From the NCBI GenBank assembly GCA_028023455.1, contig JAQFVV010000204.1, forward strand, positions 1,645,001 through 1,709,000: a stretch of 64,000 nucleotides of DNA, read 5' to 3'. Shown here in pieces: positions 38,805 to 50,589 of the stretch; position 1 is the first letter of the stretch; each line of letters begins with the position of its first letter. The position numbers were made by a program, and so were the translations under genes. A model generated the notes under the pieces. The model had not been told where the DNA came from, searched no databases, and saw only the letters and a program-made list of their open reading frames with translations. This stretch comes from Epiperipatus broadwayi (lineage: Eukaryota > Onychophora > Udeonychophora > Euonychophora > Peripatidae).

Positions 38805-39849
38805 CAATTATGGAGAGTTGTGATACCATCATGTATTAGAAATCGATTGATATATTATGTGCATTGTCTTTATGGGCACTACGGACCCAGAAAGGTAGAA
38901 TATGTCGTGCGCAGACTGTTTTACTGGCCTGGATTGTATGCATCCATAATGAACAGGCTCAAATATTGTGAGATCTGTTTGAGATCTAAATATGCTAACA
39001 AGTCATATGCTGGGACATTGCAACCAATAATACCTGCTCATCCCAATGATCTCTTGGCAATTGATTTCTATGGGCCTTTACCAGCTTATAAAAGGTTTAA
39101 GTTTGTTTTGGTCACTTATGATGTCTTCTCCAAATTTGTAGGGGAATATCCGGTGACCAGGGCAAATTCAAAGAATGTAATTAAATGCTTGCAAGAAATA
39201 CAATTTGTAAATATAGGGAAACCCAAGGCTATCTTGACAGACCATGCTACATCATTCCTATCTAAGGAGTGGAAAGGTTGGATTGAACGGCAGGGTATAA
39301 AACATATTCTGTGTTCAATTAGGAACCCACAATCTAACCCATGTGAAAGAGTTATGTGTGAGCTGGGTAGATTATTTAGGGTATACCTAGGAAGCAACCA
39401 CCGTGCATGGGTGAATAAATTAAAGGATGTCATTCACTATATAAATATAACACAGAATGAATCCACTAAATACACCCCAATGTATTTGCACTTTGGATAT
39501 AAAGAGCCCATATTAATTAAAGCACCATTACCTATTATAACTGAAGAAAAGGTAGATTATGATAATGACTTAGCAAAGGCTGGCCAGAATTTGAGAGATG
39601 GGACAGAAAAGAATTACCCAAGCCTCTCATAAGCCTTGTATATTTAAAGTAGGAGATTTCGTATTTGTAAGAACTCCCCAAATCAGTGACCCGCAGAATT
39701 ATAAGTTCAAAAAGTTTTTGAATATATATGAGGGACCATTCCAAATAAAAAGAAAAGTGGGGGAGAATGCATTTCTCATAGAAACCCCGGAAGGTGAAAA
39801 AGGTACCTTCAATGCCCGAAGCTTAAAGCCAGCAGCACCACCCAATTAA
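38805..39849 (+). pseudogene. pol: Pol: integrase with GPF/Y-like C-terminus
   Basis: In the same frame as RNase H after one stop. The zinc-binding N-terminus has the HHCC set (HCLYGH, then CEIC). The catalytic core shows LLAIDFYGP (Asp), AILTDHATSF (Asp) and NPQSNPCERV (Glu), the DDE triad of retroviral-type integrases. At about 39590-39597 a frameshift moves the remaining C-terminus (39598-39849) into another frame. It contains VGDFVFVRTPQ and YEGPFQIKRKVG, resembling the GPY/F module. The frame ends 134 nt before the 3' LTR, so there is no env. Confidence 0.9.
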
Positions 39850-39952
39850 ATAAAAAGACATTCACTAAAGTAACTTTATTAGTATGTCTCATGATGTTTA
39901 TTATTATGACCAAAAGTCATTAGTAATAGTGTAGATACACATATGAAAGACT

Positions 39953-39983
39953 AAAAAAAAAAAAAAAATAGAGTGAGAAATAT
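39953..39983 (+). other. Candidate polypurine tract
   Basis: A long A run followed by agagtgagaaa directly precedes the 3' LTR, in the position where plus-strand DNA synthesis would be primed. Confidence 0.6.
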
Positions 39984-42900
39984 TTATAGTCAAAGTACTT
40001 TTGAAGATTTTCATTGTATAGTATGCAAGTACTGTTTAAAATTAAACCTTGTAGAATTGACTGATGATGGTGAATGTGTTGTTTAATGCATTGGAGATGT
40101 AGAGTGTAAGATTTTAATATCTGTGCTATTTATAAATTGTAAATATTTTTATGGTTAAGTCTTTTCTTTGAGGAAATTGGCAGAACTATAGATGTGTGTT
40201 GTGGCTCATAACTCTATATAAAATTATATAGAAGTCTGAAGTCGACAGATGTCCCAGACTTATTATTATTCATTGGCAGGTAGGAATAAATCCTTAATGG
40301 CAGGATTTATCTTTTAATATGAGTTATAATTTTAAAGAGAAATGTTTAGTAGTTTCTCTAACCTGTATAAAATAAAGCTATTCAAACATAAATGTCCCTG
40401 ATTAGCATCAATGTAGAGCACAGCTTGGTTTGTAAAGTAGTTGTCAGATCCTCCAGAAATTAAAATTAGGTTTAATTGACATTTAATCAGTTTACTTTAG
40501 TATTAGAAGTGATTTAAAAATGGGATATCTCTATTGTTTTGAATCTCCAGCTCACTGTATGAGTTAATTTTCATTTGTTTAGATTATTTTATAGGAAAAG
40601 TGACTTTAAAGGTTGATATTTTCAATGTCCAAAGCAGGAATTGAATAAATATAAGATATTAATTAACTAAAGTTACATTCTCATTATAGGACAATATTGA
40701 ATGTTTAAAATTTAGGCCCATAGTAGTGTCACTGAAGTGAACTACAGATATGTCTAAAGAAAATAATAATAAAAGCTATTGTTGAGTTTTAAGAAAATAA
40801 AACTGTGAATATATATATATGTTTTAACAATGCAATAAAAATATATGATTATTAGAGAGTAACTAATAATATTTGGCTTATAAATGAATTTTGTTCCTTA
40901 ATATATTTGGCTTGTGTAAAGCAAATACTAAATGATTTTTTTGTTTGACTCTAATTTTAGAGCATTGTTGTCCAGAAAGTTGCAGAGAGGAATGTAAAGA
41001 TGTAATAATTTGATTGTGAAATTCAAAAAAAAAAAAAAAAAAATACATGTAGGTAAACTAATTAGACAAGCATAAATGGAATGAACGAATTCCACATTGC
41101 TTCTATGAGAATAAGATATTTGAAATTTTTTTTTACTAACATTTCAAATGATATTAAAATCAAGACAGATGGAAATGATAGACATTTATCTGTGCAGAAA
41201 TTAAAATGCTTAATGATTTTAGAGAAGGAAAAAAGTGTCATTATTTTTTTTTCTTTCTGTAGAGGGGAGATGTTGTGAATGTCCAAATTGATGATCCAGG
41301 TATATATATAAAAAAAAATAAACAATTCAGTACAATATAAGTTTAACTAAATAGGATCGATATTATTTTATATATTTCATATATGAATGCAGTCACCATA
41401 GTAACATTATTACATACAGTTCAATGTTTTTTATGTTGAGTATATGTGTTTATAAATTAATTTAAAAAAATATTATTATTAAAAAATATAGATATGTGTA
41501 AATTATTGATGTTTATCAATAATTTAAAAGGTTATTATATCAATTTTGTATTTTGGTTTGTAAATAATAAAAAAATTGTAATCGAATTTGGATTTAATTT
41601 TCATGTATCTTTTTCTCCGAACTTACCCCAAAACCGCGCGAAAAGAAACTATAAGAAATTTGATAGAATTGAGTTTTTTCTCCGAACTTACCCCAAAACC
41701 GCGCGAAAAGAAACTATAAGAAAATTGATAGAATTGAGTTTTTAATTGAGTAATATTGAATGGTCGTCAAGATACGAAAAACGTCAGAAAGAGAACATAT
41801 AAAAAAGACGCGACAGAATATAACAGGATCCTTTTCATCATTTTTGCTATAGTCAAGGACAGACATATTTTCTGTCTTAACAAATAAAGTTTTTTTCAAT
41901 ATTTTTTTTTTGTGTGTAAAACCATAAAACATGGAAAAATAGTGGAATTATCTGCCCGTTCAATCATTTAGCGGGCAGTTGCGAAAAGTTTCCGGGGACA
42001 GCGGCAGCAAAGTAAAAAAAAAAACCTATGAGGTAAAGGAAAATGCTTTATAAAAAAAAAAAAATGGATTTGCGTAAACATTGTCTCACGAGTAAGGAAC
42101 AGGAACCCACTGGATCAATTCACATCATAAAAGGGATAATCAAAGTGCACTCACCTCTTCGGATGGAAAAAGAAAACTTTTAGTGAAGCCTTATAAAGTT
42201 TGCGATTATTATTTCTGACAAAGAAACTTCTCTTTACACCATAAGAACTGAAGTCAATCAATGGGCCAATAAATAGTGAATGAACAGACTCATATATATA
42301 TATGGTATGATTTTTTTTTATATAAAATGTGCGTGTATTAATTTTTTTTATATGTAATAAAAGGGAATGATTTTTTTTTATTGTCTCTAAAAGTAATATA
42401 ATTTATTAAATGAGGATGATCGGAAAGACTCAAATATATTTATTATTTCATATTCATTTATCCGTTATTATTTTGATAAACAAATAGATTTTGATACTCT
42501 CCTATTTCACATTTTTTTTGGTATCGGTTATATGTAATTTTTTTTTTTTTAGTAAAATATCCAAAAGCCTTTCCCATCATTTACTCATTCATTTTTTTGT
42601 TTGTCGTAATTGTTATTGCAACATATTCAGAGATACACATAGCAATTTGATCATTTTTATTTAGTCAACCAATCTAAAATATAAGGTCATTTCCGATGTA
42701 TTTTATCATTAATATTGTCAATTTTCTTTTCTATAATCTAATAAATTGAGTTAATTTAAATATCAAGACTAGGTTAATTATTTTGTTTTATTTGGATTAT
42801 ACAAGACGGCGTAGCTATTAAAGTAATAGGATTCAAACTCCTTAATATTGTCAATTTTCTTTTCTATAATCTAATAAATTGAGTTAATTTAAATATCAAG

Positions 42901-44529
42901 ACTAGGTTAATTATTTTGTTTTATTTGGATTATACAAGACGGCGTAGCTATTTAAGTAATAGGATTCAAACTTCTTAATATTGTCAATTTTCTTTTCTAT
43001 AATCTAATAAATTGAGTTAATTTAAATATCAAGACTAGGTTAATTATTTTGTTTTATTTGGATTATACAAGACGGCGTAGCTATTTAAGTAATAGGATTC
43101 AAACTCAGCTTGGCAAGCGAATTGGAATATAAGATAAGGTATGTTTTGCTTATTAGTATTTTATTTTGTTTCCATATGAATTTTATATTTATATTTGCAT
43201 TCAAATATTATATATACATATTCTCATTTATCTTAGTTAATATTACAAAGTCAATCATTTCATGTTTGTCTGATTCCGTCATAAAAATCTAAATAGATTA
43301 TACTTTATCGTTTGGTTCAGAATAATTCGTCTTGGATATTTTCCTTAAACTCCTATAAAATGAAGGGAATAAACTTCATTGACTGATTTAATTGAATATT
43401 ATTTTGATTTGTACAAATATCAATTATAATCATATGTTTTAATTGTTGCCGGTCAATTTTTATTCAATTGTTTAAAATTTCAAACAGATTGTATTAATAC
43501 TCACAGGTGAATAAACATCCAATAGAAACTTGATATGTCTTTTATGTAATGTGGTTGGACATTGTAGAGTTAGAGATGAGCTAATAGAGTGTTGATATTA
43601 AACTCCAGTGAAGTATTCTATTTTAAAAACATAAACGAAGCACTAATTAAGCAGCACTTTATTGAAAGATATTTATAAATTATTTATAAATTATTTTGTA
43701 GCTTCTTAGTAAACCATAGACGTATATTAATTTGTTTAAACATTTAAGTGAGTGCATAAATTTTCCAAGTGTTTATAAAATTATAATAAAACCAGTTGAT
43801 GCCCACAGAAAATTATTAATTAGAGATTGACGTAGAAAGAAATATATATCGCTTATTAACATGAGTGTTTATCTTTCTATTTAGCGTTTATCAAGATAGA
43901 TATATAAATATTTGGGTTCAAGTATTATTTTGTGTTGATATTTAAATAATGTCTATATATGTAAACGAATGTTTTGTAAAGTAGGATTACAGGTACTTAG
44001 AAGCTTATCCATTAAGTTAAAATGGCAGCATCTTTAAATAATAAAGTAGATTTAAATTACTATAACAGTAACAGGCTAATAAAATATATATTGGAATCTG
44101 TTTTAGTTATTAATTGGATTTGATTTTGATTAGATTGCCAATCAAGTAGTTAGCCTAATCCTATATTATTGTTTAGGGCAATAGTAGTTGGTTTCACTGC
44201 TCTTTGCAATTTATGTTGTAATTGTGATGGATTTGTTGATGTCTGGAGCAGATAGTCTCATTAGTCCTCCATTTCACTTATAACTTAAGTAAATTAAACT
44301 TTAAGAGATTATTTGTGCTTTGTGATGGTTTATTACATAACGGCGACCCGATTGAGCTAGACCAGATTAATTTAAATAAGATTTTTAGATTTTTTATCAG
44401 ATCAAATTGATCATCCTAACCATCACCTTCATCCATCCATTCAATCAGTTACAAATTGGCACCAACATTTTGGGCCTTGTTTCTTCAATTTAAATGGAAT
44501 ACAGCATTCAACAATTCCGACGGTTACAA
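39984..44529 (+). repeat. 3' LTR, 4.5 kb
   Basis: It matches the 5' LTR along its whole length. It is longer because the 133-bp unit is present three times (about 42709, 42842 and 42975, to about 43107), and because a 64-bp segment with ctccgaacttaccccaaaac is duplicated at about 41609-41736. Confidence 0.95.
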
Positions 44530-44536
44530 TATATAT

Positions 44537-44567
<31 letters not shown>

Positions 44568-44634
44568 AACAAAAAAACTTATAAATCCAATAAATAATAT
44601 TATATTGGTTAGTTTGTTATCTATATATATATAT
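44530..44634. repeat. (TA)n with a short Penelope-end fragment
   Basis: TA tracts bracket about 60 bp holding cttataaatccaataaataa and attggttagtttgttat. Both words recur at the 3' end of the Penelope-like element (50571-50590 directly, and 50518-50533 in inverse orientation). This is likely a tiny terminal remnant of that family. Confidence 0.65.
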
Positions 44635-45363
44635 TGTGACATGACAACTTTCTTTCTTCCCCTACTAACTGAATTTTAGTTATTAGAATCGTCGTCGAGG
44701 GTGCCACCAAGGATTTCTCTCTTGGAACCTGGTCACGTAACTTACATAAACCTGGTCTTTATTTATTTTCGAACGATGATTCACTGATTATAAACTGTGA
44801 TTATAATCTCCCGGGGTTTTCTTTTAAGAACACTAACTATTTATTATTTCTGTTCTTAATGAATACCTTTATCTGCCTTTATATTTCTCATTGGGGGCAT
44901 AGATATAGAATCCCATGTTGTGTAATACTTGTTGGCATATGATAAGGACCGCCACTCTTATTATATTTATCAATTCTTTTAAAGACTAGAGGTAATTAAT
45001 GCATTCCATATTTTGATTGAAACAAAACAAATTATTCTTATTAAATATTTTCTAACATACTTGGTTTCTTAGTTCATCATTCTTTTTATAATTATTTAAA
45101 TGTTAATACTCGCTGTCTGTGTTGGCAACCCGAACATACATATGATTCGATTTAAAAAGTATTCAAAGTTACTTAATTATTAGATATTCATGTCAGTTCA
45201 AGGGTCTCTAGTCCTCACCAACCGTTGAGCTAGTTCTTGGAACATGGCACTGTGCCGTCGATTTCTGCTATCTGAGCTGTTGAGTTGGGTTTGAATTCAG
45301 TTTTGGTTCAGCTGAGTTTGAATCCGATTTGACTTGCGGTGGTGGTGGGTTTCGACCGGTACA
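44635..45363. mobile_element. Solo LTR, 729 bp
   Basis: The sequence starts TGTGACATGACAAC and ends CGACCGGTACA, with (TA)n immediately outside both ends, and has no internal coding region. TG...CA ends, size and the flanking TA target resemble the LTR elements in this window. A 5'-truncated copy of the same LTR is at 48083-48600. Strand cannot be decided without a full-length relative. Confidence 0.7.
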
Positions 45364-45512
45364 ATATATATATATATAAGGAAACTTATAATTAAATATT
45401 ACTAAATACAGTAATCAAAACATTTGAAAAATACAAAAAAATATAATCGTCACTTAGGAGTGCTTTCGACTATCCTCGTAGTCTTTATAAACTAATGCTT
45501 TAAAAGGTTAAA
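45364..45512. repeat. (TA)n plus truncated foldback arm
   Basis: After the TA tract, aaggaaacttataattaaat and the following 133 bp match the outer left arm of the foldback element at 48613. The match stops abruptly at about 45511, where unrelated sequence starts. Confidence 0.8.
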
Positions 45513-48082
45513 TATTTGGGAAGCATAATTAGAAAGTAAACAGAGGGAAAATCAGAAATTGTAAGTCAGTTCTTTCTGGATCGAATAGAATTATAAGGTT
45601 ATTAATAATAAATAGTAGTAAAAGAAATTAAAAGTTTTTTTTTTGTCCAACATATTCTTGAATTAGTTAAAACAATATGTACCACCTGATCCAGAGAAAC
45701 AGTAAGATAAACTGTAGAGACAGATATATATATACAGAAGACCAACTGACATGACCATAGGAAAAATGAGACTTGATAAACGGACCGATTTATTAAACTT
45801 AATATAAGTTGAATATTCAAAAAATTGATCGCAGTGAGACATGTATAATTTTTGTAGTTGGGCAGGTTATATTATTCACGCTCATGCTGTTCTCCCAGAG
45901 TCTATACACTTATGCAACTATATCCTGCATAAGTAAAGTCATTTTTTTTTCATTGTTTTTTTTTTGAAGTGAAAAGCAATGAAGCAGTCGGATCTGAGTT
46001 CGATCCTAGCTTCATGTTATTTACCCTAATACTAACCTTAAATTTCCGATGCAATGGGGCTTTATACGTTCAATCCACGCTAATTTCCATAATGAATAAC
46101 TTATTTCAAATGCGTAGCAAAATTAATTAGTTTAGTTTAAAATTGATCAATTCTCTAAATAAATTCATGATAAAATATTCATGAATTTATATATATTAAA
46201 TTGCGTGGATTGTGCGTATATATATTTGTAAATATTAAATATATATAATTGTTCGAAAGTTTCATTGCATCGGGAATACTTGTTTTTTTTCACCTTTAAA
46301 TAATTTGTAAAGTTTTGGTGATTAAAAGCTACATTCCTTCGATAAGCTTTAAAATTCTTAAAAACAATAGTAAAGTTTTATGAATTGGAAAAAGATAAGG
46401 ATTCATTTTTCTAATTAAATCATTTTCAAATCTTAAGAATTCATTTTCAATTAGAGAAGGAATTCAAGCTAATTAGTTTGAAAGCCTTATCGAAGGAATG
46501 TATTTGAAAACAACTAATTATAAAAAAACACATTGATAATAAAATGAGCGCTAGCCTTAAGGCATCTGGACAATATATATAGCCCTGAAAAGTCAGGAAA
46601 AAAAAAACTAGCTTTGTTGTAGAGTAGTGCAGTGAACTCTGTGCGTATAAAAATTGTATTTCATCATGATAGAGGGCTAGAACATCAGGAATCTGGCTAT
46701 GGTTCCTAAAGTCCCGAGAAATCTTCAATGGAGCTGCTGAACCTTTTTCCGGACCGATCATTCTGCTAAAATTATGAAAGCTACTAAAATACTGTTCCAG
46801 TAGTCAACCAATGATGCCTACGTTTTCAACAACTTGGAGATGTAACTTAAGGACCAGCGGAAGGGGTAATATATTTCTATAATGAACGTTAAACTTTCTG
46901 GCCAGTTCGAACTTTATTTTACACTCCTCCTATTTAAGAGCTCTTTATTATTTAATGTAAAAATCTTTATAAAATGCTACTATAAATTTATATTGTAATT
47001 CTTTCAATCTCTAGTCTTTAAACTTTTTCTTTTCTTACCTGGCGGTTCGTTTAACATATTATATATATGTATTTATCGTGTGATTTATTAATGCTATTTA
47101 AAAATTATATGCCAATAATCTTTCAACTCGATGAGCTCCTCTGTTCTATTTGCCTCATGCAAATATTATAATATTAATTTCAAATAGTAATTCTCACCCA
47201 TTAGAACTAAATTTGAAAGTTCTATTAATCATCGAGTCGAAAGAAAATATTACATGTTTATTATTTTTATAATTGGCTAATAATAAACTATTAGCTCCGT
47301 TTTTCACCTATGTCCCCAGCTCCTAAGTTACAAGTGTTTATATATATTCATATAATGTTAAAATGGTATTTTCTTGCTTCACTAATGTTGATTTATTAAT
47401 TCAAATATAATGTTAAATGTTTTTATTGCAAAAAGGGCCGATAAAGGGTTAAATAGATTTTAATTCAACTTTTGTTGTTATTTTGTATTAAGATTCAGGA
47501 AGAGCACGATATTAGGGCATAATTAATATAGTTTATAAATGTTTTAAAATAGTTCGATAAAAGCTCGTTTGACTTTAATTAACTGGTCAAGTCATCACGT
47601 AGAGCATTCTACATGGGTTTTATTTTTCAACGATGACTATCAAGTCATCATCATCGAACGTTGCTGACGCAGGGCAATCTTCCGCTCCGTTAGGCTGGTT
47701 GGTGATCATATTCTCTTATTTAAATTTCTCAAGGAAGAAAGTACTTCCTTTCCTATTCATTAGTCAAAGGGCGTAAGACTTGTTAGATGCAAGCCGCCAT
47801 AGGACTTCGATCATCGACTAGCGATCGTATTTCAATTTTACTCTCTGCCTCGTAAGCCGCCAGTACCGTTGCATTTTTGTTCCGGTAAAACCCGCTCCAT
47901 GCTCGTAATTCGTGATGAAGTGATTTAAATTAAAGTCGAACAAATTCTCAAATATATTATTAATTAAATAAGTTTCAAATCAATTTTAAAGTTATGCCTT
48001 AAAATACGTTTTGCTCTTCGTGAATAGATTTCCGAATGTGAAAATAAATCTCACATTCCACCGTAATAAAATTAGAACAATC
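45513..48082. other. Hairpin-rich non-coding stretch
   Basis: No gene. Three imperfect inverted repeats are visible. Arms at about 46046-46081 and 46203-46277 share ccgatgcaatg and caatccacg. Arms at about 46331-46353 and 46478-46502 share acattccttcgataagc. Arms at about 47119-47135 and 47227-47244 share the ctttcaactcgatga word with one mismatch. From about 47480 to 47930 the base composition is noticeably richer in G and C, which suggests another old insertion. A B-box-like gagttcgatcc occurs near 45991. Confidence 0.6.
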
Positions 48083-48600
48083 ATTTCCGTTCTTAATGAA
48101 TACCTTTATCTGCCTTTATATTTCTCGTTGGGGGCATAGACATAGAATCCCATGTTGTGTAATACTTGTTGGCATATGATAAGGACCGCCACTCTTATTA
48201 TATTTATCAATTCTTTTAAAGACTAGAGGTAATTAATGCATTCTATATTTTGATTGAAACAAAACAAATTATTCTTATTAAATATTTTCTAACATACTTG
48301 GTTTCTTAGTTCATCATTCTTTTTATAATTATTTAAATGTTAATACTCGCTGTCTGTGTTGGCAACCCGAACATACATATGATTCGATTTAAAAAGTATT
48401 CAAAGTTACTTAATTATTAGATATTCGTGTCAGTTCAAGGGTCTCTAGTCCTCACCAACCGTTGAGCTAGTTCTTGGCGCATAGCACTGTGCCATCGATT
48501 TCTGCTATCTGAGCTGTTGAGTTGGGTTTGAATTCAGTTTTGGTTCAGCTGAGTTTGAATCCGATTTGACTTGCGGTGGTGGTGGGTTTCGACCGGTACA
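48083..48600. repeat. 5'-truncated copy of the 729-bp LTR
   Basis: Nearly identical to 44846-45363, ending CGACCGGTACA before (TA)n. The copy continues without a break into the same TA tract and foldback arm, so both places share one duplicated block (44846-45511 and 48083-48750). Confidence 0.85.
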
Positions 48601-48612
48601 ATATATATATAT

Positions 48613-49272
48613 ATATAAGGAAACTTATAATTAAATATTACTAAATACAGTAATCAAAACATTTGAAAAATACAAAAAAATATAATCGTCACTTAGGAGT
48701 GCTTTCGACTATCCTCGTAGTCTTTATAAACTAATGCTTTAAAAGGTTAACCTTCCCATAATTCCATGATCTTAATGTTTTGCTGCCTGCCTGTTGATTA
48801 AGTCCTGCTTGTATTTACTTAGCAGTGCTTTCAACTATCCTTGTAGTCTTTGTAAACTAATATGTTGAAAGGTTAAACTTTCCATAAGTCTGAGATCCTA
48901 AGGTTTGCTGTATGCCTATTGATTAAATCCTGCTTGTATAATATATAAATACAAGCAGGACTTAATTAATAGTAAGGCAGAAAATGTTAAGATGACAGGA
49001 TTATGGGAAGGTTAACCTTTCAAAGTATTAGTTGACAAAGACTATCAGGATAGTCAAAAGCACTTTTAAGTAAATACAAGCAGGACTTAATCAATAAGCA
49101 GGTAGCCAATGTTAAGATCATGGAATTATGTGATGGTTAACTTTTTAAAGTATTAGTTGACAAATACTGCGAGGATAGTCGAAAGCGCTCCTAAGTGATG
49201 ATTATATTTTTTGTACTTTTCAAAATTTTTGATTACTGTATTTACTAATATTTAATTATAAGTTTCCATATA
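48613..49272. mobile_element. Foldback element, ~330-bp inverted arms
   Basis: Left end tataaggaaacttataatta and right end taattataagtttccatata are inverted copies. The inverse match continues through the whole element to a centre near 48944 (ctgcttgtat / atacaagcag). Each arm holds two tandem copies of a ~125-bp subunit containing gtgctttc..actatcct and ending in a version of tgattaa.tcctgcttgtat. There is no ORF. Long inverted arms with internal tandem repeats are the hallmark of foldback-type non-autonomous DNA elements. TA flanks both ends. Confidence 0.85.
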
Positions 49273-49350
49273 TTGCTTTGAAAAAATACAGTCATCAATT
49301 TATATTATTCCATATATATATATATGTAATGATAAATAATATTTTAATAA

Positions 49351-49892
49351 TGAATAACTATAACGACTTGTGAAAATTTTACAAATCTAGTTAAATAATA
49401 ATTGAACTGCCCTCTAGCTGCCAAGTTCAATAACTTTTTATAATAAGAGAGTGGACCACTTCTTAATGTCTTTTAGAACATTTTATGTACAGCCATACAG
49501 AACAATAACAGCTAGACTGCCAATTTAAATCAGTCTTTGTATCTTTTTAATGTAAATTGATCTTTAACTAACTGATATTAAATGTATAGAGTATCATTAG
49601 TATATAACATGTTTAATTTATTATAGAGATTTAGAAGTGAGTGAAAGATCTTCACTCTATACATTTAATATCAGTTAGTTAAAGATCAGTTTACATTAAA
49701 AAGATACAAAGACTGATTTAAATTGGCACTCTAGCTGTTATTGTTCTGGATGGCTGTACATAAAAATATCTAAAAGACATTAAGAGGGGCTCCACTCTCT
49801 TATTGTAAAAAGTTATCGAACTTGGCAGCTAGACAGCAGTTCAATCATTATTTAAATGGATTATAAAATTTTCACCTGTTGTTATAGTTATA
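49351..49892. mobile_element. Hairpin MITE-like element, ~240-bp arms
   Basis: Arms 49351-49592 and 49653-49892 are inverted copies with a 60-bp loop. Matching words include aataactataac / gttatagtta and ctgatattaaatgtataga / its complement. It is flanked by (TA)n on the right, and a (TA)n tract lies just outside the left end. It has no coding capacity and is unrelated in sequence to the foldback element beside it. Confidence 0.85.
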
Positions 49893-50412
49893 TATATATA
49901 TATATAATTTAAAACCAGTCAACACTTAGACAATCCCAATATCAATAACAATCAACAATTTCAAACTATTGTCAAGGCAACTTCCTTTTAACAATAAAGA
50001 TGGAATCCCACCTTTAATAATGGTCTAATGTACTTATATAGACACTAAAAATTGCAGCTTAACCACAGAGAATGAAATTATTGATACAAAGAAGTTTGTT
50101 TAAATAAATCTTTTTAAACAAGTAAACATAACTTAATTTGAATTCAGATTAATAAATAGTCTATTATAATATTCTAACTGCATTTATAAATTTCAAATTG
50201 CACCCAAAGTGTTTGAAATATATCATTGATTTTATATTTTATTTTATTACAGTTTTTTTTATAATATGCTGTTGCTAATCTATAAAGCTCTAGTGTCACT
50301 ATATATACATAACAGTAACAGTTTTAAATTATAAGAATAAATAATAATTTGTTATTGTTATTTATTCATCTATAGTATATTTACATATAATATATTTTTA
50401 ATGAGTAACATT

Positions 50413-50416
<4 letters not shown>
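49893..50416. other. AT-rich DNA without recognised feature
   Basis: Nothing recognisable between the hairpin element and the next (TA)n tract. Confidence 0.55.

Positions 50417-50503
<87 letters not shown>
50417..50503. repeat. (TA)n microsatellite
   Basis: Pure TA tract directly bordering the 3' end of the Penelope-like element. Confidence 0.95.
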
Positions 50504-50505
<2 letters not shown>

Positions 50506-50589
50506 AAATATTAATATATAACAAACTAACCAAAGGAAATACATATAAAAACAAAAAATAAAAAAATAAAGACTTATAAATCCAATAAA

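Larger units (their letters stand above)
30083..44529 (+). mobile_element. Ty3/Gypsy retrotransposon with giant LTRs
   Basis: A 14.4-kb element: 5' LTR 30083-34404 (4.32 kb), internal region 34405-39983 (5.58 kb), 3' LTR 39984-44529 (4.55 kb). Domain order is Gag, protease, RT, RNase H, integrase, which is the Ty3/Gypsy order; there is no env-like frame. The LTRs differ by only scattered substitutions plus tandem-repeat copy number, which implies recent insertion. Pol nevertheless carries several stops and frameshifts. Protease and RT wording (ALLDSGSQ, DLTASYWQVYL) recalls the Osvaldo-type branch, but that placement is an impression. Both ends lie in (TA)n, hiding the target duplication. Confidence 0.95.

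Noticed and set aside
39849-39984. env gene in the Gypsy element
   Set aside because: Only 134 bp separates the integrase end from the 3' LTR, with no membrane-protein frame.
45985-46005. tRNA gene
   Set aside because: A B-box-like gagttcgatcc is present, but no A box or cloverleaf arms can be traced around it.
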